Shown here: in pieces, positions 6,987 through 12,668 of the stretch
How positions within the stretch are numbered: position 1 is the stretch's first letter
Layout of the letters: each line of letters begins with the position of its first letter
Origin: Nitrospirota bacterium
GTDB lineage: Bacteria > JACPQY01
Length of the DNA: 12,668 nt
Reading direction: 5' to 3'
NCBI GenBank assembly: GCA_016180645.1
Contig: JACPAV010000063.1
Coordinates: 1 to 12,668 of the forward strand
The notes under the pieces: generated by a model
Database searches by the model: none
Seen by the model: the letters and a program-made list of their open reading frames with translations, nothing else
Told to the model about the DNA's origin: nothing
Translations under genes and position numbers: made by a program

Positions 6987-7019
6987 GTATGGCCTAATCC
7001 ACACTCTTAGGCAAGATAC
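6987..7019. other. Hairpin between argC and ssrA
   Basis: GCCTAA (6992-6997) and TTAGGC (7007-7012) pair perfectly around nine bases, and GTAT (6987-6990) with ATAC (7016-7019) extend the structure through small bulges. It lies between the convergent argC and ssrA genes, where a bidirectional terminator would be expected, but neither strand has a T-run. The rest of 6948-7146 holds only the direct repeats listed next. Confidence 0.4.
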
Positions 7020-7026
7020 CATACAT

Positions 7027-7145
7027 CTCGGGCCATCGTGGCCACTCGACACTTGCGCAAGGACCATACATCCGTGTGGCCCTTGCGCTACAACCTCGGG
7101 CCATCGTGGCCACTCGACACTTGCGCAAGGACCATACATCCGTGT
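7027..7145. repeat. Two copies of a 51-bp direct repeat at the ssrA 3' end
   Basis: The 51 bases at 7027-7077 recur without change at 7095-7145, a period of 68, separated by 17 bases. A degenerate tail of an earlier copy (GCAAGATACCATACAT) precedes them at 7011-7026. Each copy contains small palindromes: GGCCATCGTGGCC, CTTGCGCAAG and CCATACA-TCCG-TGT. The second copy stops one base short of the mature 3' end of tmRNA, and its last hairpin (7132-7149) uses the two terminal C residues of the tmRNA acceptor strand. Confidence 0.85.
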
Positions 7146-7146
7146 A

Positions 7147-7493
7147 TGGAGGCGCCGGGAGTCGAACCCGGGTCCGAGGATACGCGGGGAAGGACGCCTA
7201 CGTGCGTGTTCGGTGTTTTATTTTGTCCCGCCGTCCCCCACCGACAGGGTGCGGCGGGACTAGGTCCCAGTATTATCTCGATCGTCGCCCTGAGTCCGCG
7301 ACGCCGACCTATCCCGCATTGTAACGCCCGTTCCAAGCCGGCAGGAGCGACCTGGGCGGACGCCTCAGCAGCTAACTAAGCCGCGAGAGGGAGTGCCGTT
7401 GTTTCGGCGTTTGTTGGTTCTCCCCCACTTACCCGGAGAGAGTTAGGGCACGCCATCTTTCCTGTTGTATCCGCGTCGAAACCATACGCCCCC
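7147..7493 (-). ncRNA. ssrA: Transfer-messenger RNA (tmRNA)
   Basis: A one-piece tmRNA, which with SmpB frees stalled ribosomes and tags the unfinished protein. On the minus strand the 5' end GGGGGCGTATGGTTTCGACG matches the tmRNA start. The 3' end GGTTCGACTCCCGGCGCCTC supplies the T arm and the partner strand. The acceptor stem pairs GGGGGCG with CGCCTCC and contains the G3-U70 wobble that marks alanine charging, with discriminator A; CCA is not encoded. Pseudoknot 1 can form from GCCC/GGGT and TCTCC/GGAGA. Ten bases later the predicted resume codon GCC (7406-7408) opens the tag AETTALPLAA, ending at TAG (7376-7378), ten encoded residues as in E. coli. It is convergent with argC. The exact 5' base is set by the stem pairing. 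Confidence 0.95.
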
Positions 7494-7501
7494 ATCCGGA
7501 T

Positions 7502-7507
7502 AGTATA
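7502..7507 (-). promoter_or_regulatory. -10 box of the ssrA promoter
   Basis: Read on the minus strand, TATACT ends eight bases before the mature tmRNA 5' end, so the primary transcript could begin at or next to the mature end. The position 17 bases further upstream (TACTCA) is a poor -35 match and falls within the heptamer array. Confidence 0.5.
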
Positions 7508-7509
7508 CC

Positions 7510-7559
7510 GTGAATCGTGAGGCGTGAGTAGTGAGTTGCGAGCAGCGCAGTCGTGAGGA
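7510..7559. repeat. Degenerate heptamer tandem array
   Basis: Seven consecutive units: GTGAATC, GTGAGGC, GTGAGTA, GTGAGTT, GCGAGCA, GCGCAGTC and GTGAGGA, all seven bases long except one of eight. The array covers the region directly upstream of the ssrA -10 box. Similar heptad strings (GTGAATC/GTGAGTA) occur as intergenic repeats in other genomes and are often misread as short proteins containing SRFTIH-like text. Confidence 0.7.
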
Positions 7560-7636
7560 AGAAGGGGCGGAAGGTGAAGACGTCGAGGAGAGTACTGTCA
7601 ATGAACGAGGCCCTCTGGTAGAGTGGCTGGGAGGGT

Positions 7637-8872
7637 ATGTTTCGGCATTCCATAGCGCGTCCGTTGGCCTGTCTGCTTACGGCCACAGCGATCCTTGTTA
7701 CGGACAAGGTCGCGGGCGCGCAGGAGGCGCAGGAGAGCAACGCGGCGGCTTTGCTGTCAATGGCGGACAAGGCCGTCGAGGTGGGCAACCTTGAGGTGGC
7801 CAAGGATCTCTACGAACGGATCTTGCGAGAGCATGGGGACACGCGCGAGGCGGCAGCCGCGGTGAGGGCGCTTTCCATCCTTGCGGCGATCGAGGCGGAG
7901 CTGAAGGCCAAACTTGAGGGAGAAGAAGGGGAGGGCGCGGCGATCGCGGAGAACGATCGGAAGAAAATCGTCATCTTCCGTCGCGAACCGTATTCGTTGC
8001 TCACCAGGGAGCGGGTTCGACTCTCCACCTGGGAGAAGATTGATTTCGGGGTGACCGCGTTCACGTACGGGGCGTCCTTGGGATTCTCCTATTCCATTGC
8101 GGGGGGATCGGATGATTCCCCCCCTATGGGGCCTGTGGTGTTTGGCGCACTGGTGTATACACTGGGTTCACTGCTCTATCTTCACGAGGGGAATCCCGGC
8201 CGAGGAGACCTGCCGCTTGTTTTAGGCATCACGTCTTACGTGCCTACGACCGCGCTTTTGGCGTCGAATCTTGGGCGAAACGGCCTTTCTGCCGAGAATA
8301 CGTCCCTCATCGTGGCGCTTTCGGGAACGGCTTCCGTGCCGATGGCGCTCTATTCGGCCTACCGGTTCGATCCGGACCCGGGAGATGCGCAGTTGGTAAG
8401 AGATGCCGGCTTTTGGGGAATGATCCTGGGAATGACGGGCATGATGGGTTTCGGCGGGGAGACGTGCCGCGATTGCCGCTATGAGGAATACGATGAGCCG
8501 TCCGCGCGGGCGGTTTCGGCAGCCGGGCTGGCCGGATTGTACGGAGGGATCACCTTGGGAGTCTTGGCTGCCCGAGGTACGGAGCCGTCATTGGAGCGGA
8601 TTCGCATTGCCACGTGGGCGGGCTACGGCGGAGGTGTGCTGGGGCTATTGCTCTCTACCGAGAGCGACGAGCCCGCGGCGTGGCGGGGTCTCACGATTGG
8701 CGCGGCGGGAGGGCTTGCTCTCGCGTATGCCTTGGCCGCAGGAGTGGATCCGATTCCGCCTGAAACGCCGCTCCTCGGTTGCTTATCGGCTGTCCAGCCA
8801 GTCGTGGCGCCGGTTGTCGGGAAGGATGGGAACCCGGCATGGTCGATCGGCTTGCGTTGGTCTCGCCGCTAG
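7637..8872 (+). CDS. Exported protein of unknown function, TPR-like N-terminus and Gly-rich hydrophobic C-terminal part
   Basis: 411 residues. Residues 1-28 look like a Sec signal peptide (Arg-containing start, hydrophobic LACLLTATAILV, cleavage after AGA). Residues 35-75 (ALLSMADKAVEVGNLEVAKDLYERIL...) resemble one tetratricopeptide-type helix pair, then a Lys/Glu-rich helix to about 105. From about residue 133 there are six to eight hydrophobic, Gly/Ala-rich stretches separated by short loops, including GFGGETCRDCRYEEYDE with a CxxC. These could be membrane helices or strands of an outer-membrane barrel; I do not recognise the family. GGGAGGG (7629-7635) ends one base before the ATG, closer than ideal, and CCCTC at 7611-7615 could pair with it. 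It runs away from ssrA and no gene partner is evident. Confidence 0.7.
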   Translation: MFRHSIARPLACLLTATAILVTDKVAGAQEAQESNAAALLSMADKAVEVGNLEVAKDLYERILREHGDTREAAAAVRALSILAAIEAELKAKLEGEEGEGAAIAENDRKKIVIFRREPYSLLTRERVRLSTWEKIDFGVTAFTYGASLGFSYSIAGGSDDSPPMGPVVFGALVYTLGSLLYLHEGNPGRGDLPLVLGITSYVPTTALLASNLGRNGLSAENTSLIVALSGTASVPMALYSAYRFDPDPGDAQLVRDAGFWGMILGMTGMMGFGGETCRDCRYEEYDEPSARAVSAAGLAGLYGGITLGVLAARGTEPSLERIRIATWAGYGGGVLGLLLSTESDEPAAWRGLTIGAAGGLALAYALAAGVDPIPPETPLLGCLSAVQPVVAPVVGKDGNPAWSIGLRWSRR

Positions 8873-8905
8873 CTCACAGCCCGAACGGTTTCCAGAGCGG
8901 AAGAG

Positions 8906-8929
8906 GGGGAGGAGGCTTCCCCCCTCCCC
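8906..8929. other. G-rich hairpin after the exported-protein gene
   Basis: GGGGAGG (8906-8912) can pair with CCTCCCC (8923-8929) around ten bases, about 35 bases past the stop of the upstream gene. No T-run follows on either strand, so the terminator role is only possible. Confidence 0.35.
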
Positions 8930-8963
8930 AGTGTAAGATTTGGGAGGGACGGGGGATGCCCTG

Positions 8964-9029
8964 TTATGCGAGATTGATGACGGGCACCGGGGTGGATTTG
9001 TTCACCGTTGACCCGTCGCCGAGTTGGCC
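8964..9029 (-). pseudogene. 3' remnant of a second RCC1-repeat gene
   Basis: The minus strand reads GQLGDGSTVNKSTPVPVINL, then A and a stop at 8964-8966. This is nearly the same as the C-terminus of the large RCC1 gene to the right, GQLGDGTTVNRLTPVPVTNL, then P and stop. Upstream of this the frame passes into an unrelated palindrome (9030-9054) and the RCC1 homology ends. It is therefore the last half-blade of a paralogue left after deletion or insertion. Confidence 0.7.
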
Positions 9030-9054
9030 GGGAAAGTGGAATGTCCCCTTTTCC
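9030..9054. repeat. Palindromic element at the break of the RCC1 remnant
   Basis: GGGAAAGTGGA (9030-9040) pairs with TCCCCTTTTCC (9044-9054) around loop ATG, with one mismatch and one G-T pair. It begins exactly where the RCC1 homology stops. It resembles short mobile palindromes seen near REP-associated transposases, but no transposase is present here. Confidence 0.55.
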
Positions 9055-9111
9055 ATTACGCGCCCGGCGCGAGGGCCGGCCCAGGAGGACCGGTAGGTTA
9101 TCCCAAGAAGA

Positions 9112-9133
9112 GGGAGCAGCTAAAGCTGCTCCC
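9112..9133 (-). terminator. Hairpin, likely terminator of the large RCC1 gene
   Basis: A perfect 9-bp stem, GGGAGCAGC and GCTGCTCCC, with a four-base loop. On the minus strand it lies 70 bases past the stop of the RCC1 gene and is followed by TCTTCTT, a moderately U-rich tail. It also adjoins the tandem repeats at 9134-9186, so it may be part of the same repetitive element. Confidence 0.45.
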
Positions 9134-9186
9134 CTACGAAGTCGCCCCTACGAAGTCTCCTCCTACGAAGTCGCCCCTACGAAGTC
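9134..9186. repeat. Four tandem copies of a 14-15-bp repeat
   Basis: CTACGAAGTC begins at 9134, 9148, 9163 and 9177, with alternating GCCC and TCCT(C) spacers. Together with the adjoining GGGAGCAGC hairpin this matches a common type of intergenic repeat (read in reverse, GACTTCGTAGG...). It lies between the RCC1 gene stop and its putative terminator. Confidence 0.8.
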
Positions 9187-9202
9187 TCGTCTGATCGCAG
9201 GT

Positions 9203-12200
9203 TCAGGGCAGGTTCGTAACCGGGACGGGGGTCAACCGATTGACCGTCGTGCCGTCGCCGAGTTGGCCGTACTGACCGGAGCCCCAGCATTTCACCATGC
9301 CATCGGATTGGAGGGAACAGGTGTGAACGTTGCCCCCCGCGATCCCGCTGGCGGCAGAAAGGGACGCCACCGGGACAGGCGTCGACTTGTTCACGGTCGT
9401 CCCGTCCCCAAGCTGACCGTTGCCATTGCTCCCCCAGCATTTCACCGTGCCGTCGGAAAGAAGGGAACAGGTGTGATTGACGCCCCCCGCCACGGCGACA
9501 GCACCGCTGAGCGTCGACACAGCGACGGGGGTCGATTTGTTCACCGTCGTCCCGTCCCCAAGCTGACCGAAGGGATTGTACCCCCAGCATTTCACCGTGC
9601 CGTCGGAACGAAGGGAACAGGTGTGACTGTTGCCCGCCGCGATGGCGACAACACCGCTGAGCGTCGACACGGCCACGGGGGTCGATTTGTTCGCCGTCGT
9701 CCCGTCCCCAAGCTGACCGTAGGGATTGTACCCCCAGCATTTCACCGTGCCGTCGGAAAGAAGGGAACAGGTGTGAACGTTGCCCCCCGAGACGGCGACA
9801 GCACCGCTGAGCGTCGACACGGCTACCGGCGTCGTCTTTTGCACCGTCGTCCCGTCCCCAACCTGACCGTTGCCATTGTACCCCCAGCATTTCACCGTGC
9901 CGTCGGAAAGAAGGGAACAGGTGTGGGTGGTGCCCCCCGCCACGGCGACAGCACCGCTGAGCGTCGACACGGCCACGGGGGTCGACTTGTCCGCCGTCGT
10001 CCCGTTCCCAAGCTGACCGTTGCCATTCCACCCCCAGCATTTCACCGTGCCGTCGGAAAGAAGGGAACAGGTGTGATATTGGCCCCCCGCGATCCCGATG
10101 GCGGAAGAAAGAGACGCCACCGAGACAGGCGTCAACTTGTCGGCCGTCGTCCCGTCCCCAAGCTGACCGTAGAGATTGTACCCCCAGCATTTTACCGTGC
10201 CGTCGGAAAGGAGGGAACAGGTGTGAAGACCGAGGTGGTTGGTGAGGCCTTCGCGGAAGGGGCGGGCGGGGGCGCCGGAGGCGGTGGATTCGTGGAGATT
10301 GGGATTCCTTACGCCCATCGGACCCACGGCAAACGAGACGGCCACGGGCGTAGTCTTGCTCACCGTTGTCCCATCTCCAAGCTCGCCCTGGGGGCCAGCC
10401 CCCCAGCAGTTCACCGTCCCATTCGACAGGAGTGCGCAAACATGGAACTCCGCGGTCGAGATGGCAACGGCATTTGTGAGGGTGGAAACCGCCACGGGCG
10501 TCCACTTGTCAACGGTCGTCCCATCTCCCAATTGGCCAAAACTAGTTGCCGACCAGTAGTTCATGCCCCAGCATTTGACGGTCCCATCCGAAAGGAGCGA
10601 GCAGGTGTCGAAACCGCCCGGGGAAACAGTTGCGGCATTTGTGAGGGTGGAAACGGCGACGGGCGTCCACTTGTCAACGGTCGTCCCATCCCCAAGCCTC
10701 CCGTAGGCGTTGCCTCCCCAGCACTTGACGGTCCCGTCGGACATGAGAGCGCACATGTGGCCGCTGCCGGCTGCCACTGCCACCGCGTTCGAGAGAGACG
10801 ATACGGCCACGGGGGTCGTCTTCTGCAGCGTTGTCCCGTCGCCGATCTCCCCACTGAGATTGCGCCCCCAGCATTTCACTGACCCATCCGACACCAGCGA
10901 ACAGGCAACGTCGCCGCCGGAAGCCACTGCAATGGCACCCGTCAGGCTGGTAACGGCCACGGGCGTAGTCTTGTTCGCGGTGGTGCCGTCCCCCAACTGG
11001 CCATAGCTATTGATCCCCCAGCACTTGACCGATCCGTCCGAGATGAGGGCGCAGGTCTGGTAGGAGCCCCCTCCCGTCACGGCCAAGACGCTCGAGAGAC
11101 TGGAGACCCCCACGGGGGTTGACGTGAGCGTCGCGGTGGTGCCGTTGCCCAACTGACCTTCCAGGTTGCGTCCCCAACATTCGACGGTCCCATCCGAAAG
11201 GAGCGCACAGGTATGCATATAGCCGCCGGTGACGGACACCGCGTTGGTAAGCGAGGAGACGGCCACGGGGGCTGATTTGTTCACCGTGGTACCATCCCCG
11301 ATCTGGCCCTCCGCATTGCGTCCCCAGCACTTGACCGTGCCGTCCACCATGAGCGCACAGGCGGACTTGCCGATGTGACCCGAGATGGCTTTCGCAACAC
11401 CGGTGGTGGACCATGTGCGGGCGTATTTTTCGACGGTGTTGGTGTCCACGTTGCCGGCTTCGTCGCGGGCGCGGACGACGTAGTACACTTGGTTGCCGAA
11501 CGTGAGCGAGCCGTCGCCGTAGTTGACGGCCCCGGCGGAGGTTGTGAACGTGGCGTTAAAACTTCCTTGGCAGTCCGCTTGAGGCGCCTCACGGCAGATC
11601 TGGTAGACGATGTTTCCAGTGGCCGTCACCGTGTCCGAACCGGCTGACCAAGCGAGGTTTACGTTGGTTTCGGAAGTGGCCGTGGCGCTTGTGAGGCCGG
11701 CGAACGTCGGCGCAGTCCAGTCGTTCGTCCACGTGATGTCCAGATTGTTCGCCGTTGAGTTTCCGTTCCCGGCGGCATCCACGCAGGCGATGTATCGGGT
11801 GTAAGCGGTATCCGCGTTGAGCGCATCGGTGAACTGGCAGGCGGTTGCGCTCGCGCAGGCGGTGCCGGTCCCCGAGTTGTAGGCGGAGTCGGTGGTGTAC
11901 CATCGGCAGCCGGTGGTGCCGGAGACGGCATCCGTGGAGGTGAGGACGATGTCCGTATTCGAATCGTTTGTTGTGTCGTAATACGTCGTTGCGTTGTCCC
12001 CCTCGACGCTGGTGAGGGTGAGCGGCGGGGCGGTGTAGTCGTTCGTCCATGAGATGTCCAAGTTGTTCGCCGCGTCGTTCCCGTTCCCGGCGGCGTCTAC
12101 GCAGGCGATGGAATATGTGTACGTGCTCCCCTCCGTGGCCGCCCCGGTGAACGAGCAGGATGTGCTTGAGGCGCAGGCGGTGCCGGTCCCTGCGTTGTAG

Positions 12201-12668
12201 GCCGAGTCGGATGTGTACCATCGGCAGCCGGTGGTGCCGGAGACGGCATCCGTGGAGGCGAGGACGATATCCGTGTTCGAATCGTTTACCGTGTCGTAAT
12301 ACGTGGACGCCGTATCGCCCTCCACATTGGTAAGCGTGAGCGGCGGGGCGGTGTAGTCGTTCGTCCATGAGATGTCCAAGTTGTTCGCCGCGTCGTTCCC
12401 GTTCCCCGCGGCGTCCACGCAGGCAATGTAGCGGTTGTAGGTGGTGCCTTCGGTGTCCACACCGGTGAAAGAGCACGAGGTGGCGCTTGCGCAGGCGGTG
12501 CCGGTGCCCGCGTCGTAGCCTGAGTCGGTTGTGTACCAGCGGCAGGCGGTGGTGCCGGAGGGGGTATCGGTGGAGGTGAGGACGATGTCCGTGTTGGAGT
12601 CGTTTACCGTGTCGTAGTACGTTGAGGCCGTATCGCCCTCGACGCTGGTGAGCGTGAGGGGAGGGGCG
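9203..12668 (-). CDS. Large secreted-type RCC1 double-propeller protein with Cys modules and an FN3-like domain (N-terminus outside window)
   Basis: The frame is open from the right edge to a stop at 9203-9205, about 1154 residues. A GTG at 12460 is not the start, because module homology continues upstream of it. In order from the edge: three modules of about 106 residues (APPLTLTSVEGD..., GCRWYTTDSAYN, TACAS, IACVDAAGN), each with several Cys; a fibronectin-III-like domain (about 315-418) with VYYVVRARDEAGNV; then 14 RCC1 repeats of about 50 residues with the core HTCSLLSDGTVKCWG...GQLGDGTT. Repeats 1-7 and 8-14 would make two seven-bladed propellers, separated by a 35-residue Pro/Arg-containing linker. 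Two Cys per blade suggest an oxidising, extracellular location. The signal peptide must lie beyond the window. Probably a surface or secreted binding protein; the ligand is unknown. Confidence 0.88.
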   Translation of the reverse strand, partial: APPLTLTSVEGDTASTYYDTVNDSNTDIVLTSTDTPSGTTACRWYTTDSGYDAGTGTACASATSCSFTGVDTEGTTYNRYIACVDAAGNGNDAANNLDISWTNDYTAPPLTLTNVEGDTASTYYDTVNDSNTDIVLASTDAVSGTTGCRWYTSDSAYNAGTGTACASSTSCSFTGAATEGSTYTYSIACVDAAGNGNDAANNLDISWTNDYTAPPLTLTSVEGDNATTYYDTTNDSNTDIVLTSTDAVSGTTGCRWYTTDSAYNSGTGTACASATACQFTDALNADTAYTRYIACVDAAGNGNSTANNLDITWTNDWTAPTFAGLTSATATSETNVNLAWSAGSDTVTATGNIVYQICREAPQADCQGSFNATFTTSAGAVNYGDGSLTFGNQVYYVVRARDEAGNVDTNTVEKYARTWSTTGVAKAISGHIGKSACALMVDGTVKCWGRNAEGQIGDGTTVNKSAPVAVSSLTNAVSVTGGYMHTCALLSDGTVECWGRNLEGQLGNGTTATLTSTPVGVSSLSSVLAVTGGGSYQTCALISDGSVKCWGINSYGQLGDGTTANKTTPVAVTSLTGAIAVASGGDVACSLVSDGSVKCWGRNLSGEIGDGTTLQKTTPVAVSSLSNAVAVAAGSGHMCALMSDGTVKCWGGNAYGRLGDGTTVDKWTPVAVSTLTNAATVSPGGFDTCSLLSDGTVKCWGMNYWSATSFGQLGDGTTVDKWTPVAVSTLTNAVAISTAEFHVCALLSNGTVNCWGAGPQGELGDGTTVSKTTPVAVSFAVGPMGVRNPNLHESTASGAPARPFREGLTNHLGLHTCSLLSDGTVKCWGYNLYGQLGDGTTADKLTPVSVASLSSAIGIAGGQYHTCSLLSDGTVKCWGWNGNGQLGNGTTADKSTPVAVSTLSGAVAVAGGTTHTCSLLSDGTVKCWGYNGNGQVGDGTTVQKTTPVAVSTLSGAVAVSGGNVHTCSLLSDGTVKCWGYNPYGQLGDGTTANKSTPVAVSTLSGVVAIAAGNSHTCSLRSDGTVKCWGYNPFGQLGDGTTVNKSTPVAVSTLSGAVAVAGGVNHTCSLLSDGTVKCWGSNGNGQLGDGTTVNKSTPVPVASLSAASGIAGGNVHTCSLQSDGMVKCWGSGQYGQLGDGTTVNRLTPVPVTNLP
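9206..10255. repeat. Seven-fold 150-bp coding tandem repeat (second RCC1 propeller)
   Basis: The motif GGGAACAGGTGTG recurs with its GTGTG at 9321, 9471, 9621, 9771, 9921, 10071 and 10221, exactly 150 bases apart. Large parts of each unit are identical in DNA, not only in protein, pointing to recent amplification or gene conversion. Blades 1-7 further upstream in the gene are of similar length but far more diverged, and their spacing is irregular. Confidence 0.9.
11714..12668. repeat. 318-bp coding tandem repeat (Cys modules)
   Basis: Three units with a period of about 318 bases (106 codons). For example, GAGCGGCGGGGCGGTGTAG occurs at 12019 and 12337, and related sequence recurs near 11717. 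The two right-hand units are nearly identical over long stretches; the left-most is more diverged. The array continues past the window edge. Confidence 0.85.

Noticed and set aside
7027-7145. attL/attR of an integrated element at ssrA
   Set aside because: The repeats do not duplicate the tmRNA 3' coding sequence, and no integrase gene is present in the window.
7038-7379. Plus-strand open frame across the ssrA region
   Set aside because: It is read from the 51-bp repeats and the reverse strand of tmRNA; the GSRTRVRG-type text is the antisense of the tmRNA T arm.
7429-7803. Minus-strand open frame with THYSRLTIH text
   Set aside because: The text comes from the heptamer array and the tmRNA 5' part; no protein family is recognisable.
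9206-10255. Regularly spaced repeats resembling a CRISPR array
   Set aside because: The 150-bp units are coding and similar along most of their length, with no unique spacers and no cas genes nearby.
9008-10882. Long plus-strand open frame with a repeated RAVGKKGTGV pattern
   Set aside because: It is the antisense shadow of the RCC1 tandem repeats. Its repetition mirrors the 150-bp period, while the minus strand has a recognised fold.
12460-12462. GTG at 12460 as the start of the large RCC1 gene
   Set aside because: The residues before it continue the same 106-residue module up to the window edge, so the true start lies outside.

Overview
The window looks like chromosomal DNA from a GC-rich bacterium. 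The order rplM-rpsI-argC is familiar from Deltaproteobacteria such as Geobacter. Secreted Kelch and RCC1 proteins with a cysteine pair in each blade, lipoproteins and small palindromic repeats fit the same broad group (Desulfobacterota, Myxococcota and relatives). This placement is inferred from gene order and protein style, not from a tree.

Left part (1-4282): a lipoprotein gene leaves the window on the minus strand. It diverges from a diiron acyl-ACP-desaturase-like gene whose -10 region and start codon lie inside a perfect 11-bp inverted repeat. A compact Ski2/Mtr4-type RNA helicase and an overlapping divergent nucleoside-hydrolase lipoprotein follow.

Middle part (4300-6947): a tRNA-Asp(GTC) gene with a clear promoter, a decayed Kelch-propeller fragment, then the ribosomal genes rplM and rpsI with argC. 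The rplM promoter has near-consensus boxes placed so that transcription should begin only a few bases before the ATG. Its -35 box lies inside the Kelch-derived reading frame.

Right-middle (6948-9200): a one-piece tmRNA gene (ssrA, minus strand) with a predicted tag AETTALPLAA. A 51-bp direct repeat abuts its 3' end and a degenerate heptamer array sits upstream of its promoter. Next come a secreted or membrane protein of unknown function with a TPR-like N-terminus, and a repeat-rich gap with hairpins, a 14-15-bp tandem repeat and the 3' remnant of a second RCC1 gene.

Right part (9203-12668): a very large secreted-type protein on the minus strand, incomplete at its N-terminus. It has Cys-containing modules of about 106 residues, one fibronectin-III-like domain and 14 RCC1 repeats that fall into two sets of seven. 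The second set is a seven-fold tandem of exactly 150 bp at DNA level.

Most genes here are housekeeping genes (translation, ribosome rescue, arginine synthesis) or separate accessory genes. I see no compact multi-gene defence or biosynthetic system. The items most worth a second look are the palindrome over the desaturase start, the leaderless rplM promoter built on a Kelch remnant, the catalytically altered nucleoside hydrolase, the tmRNA with its flanking repeats, and the double seven-bladed RCC1 protein.
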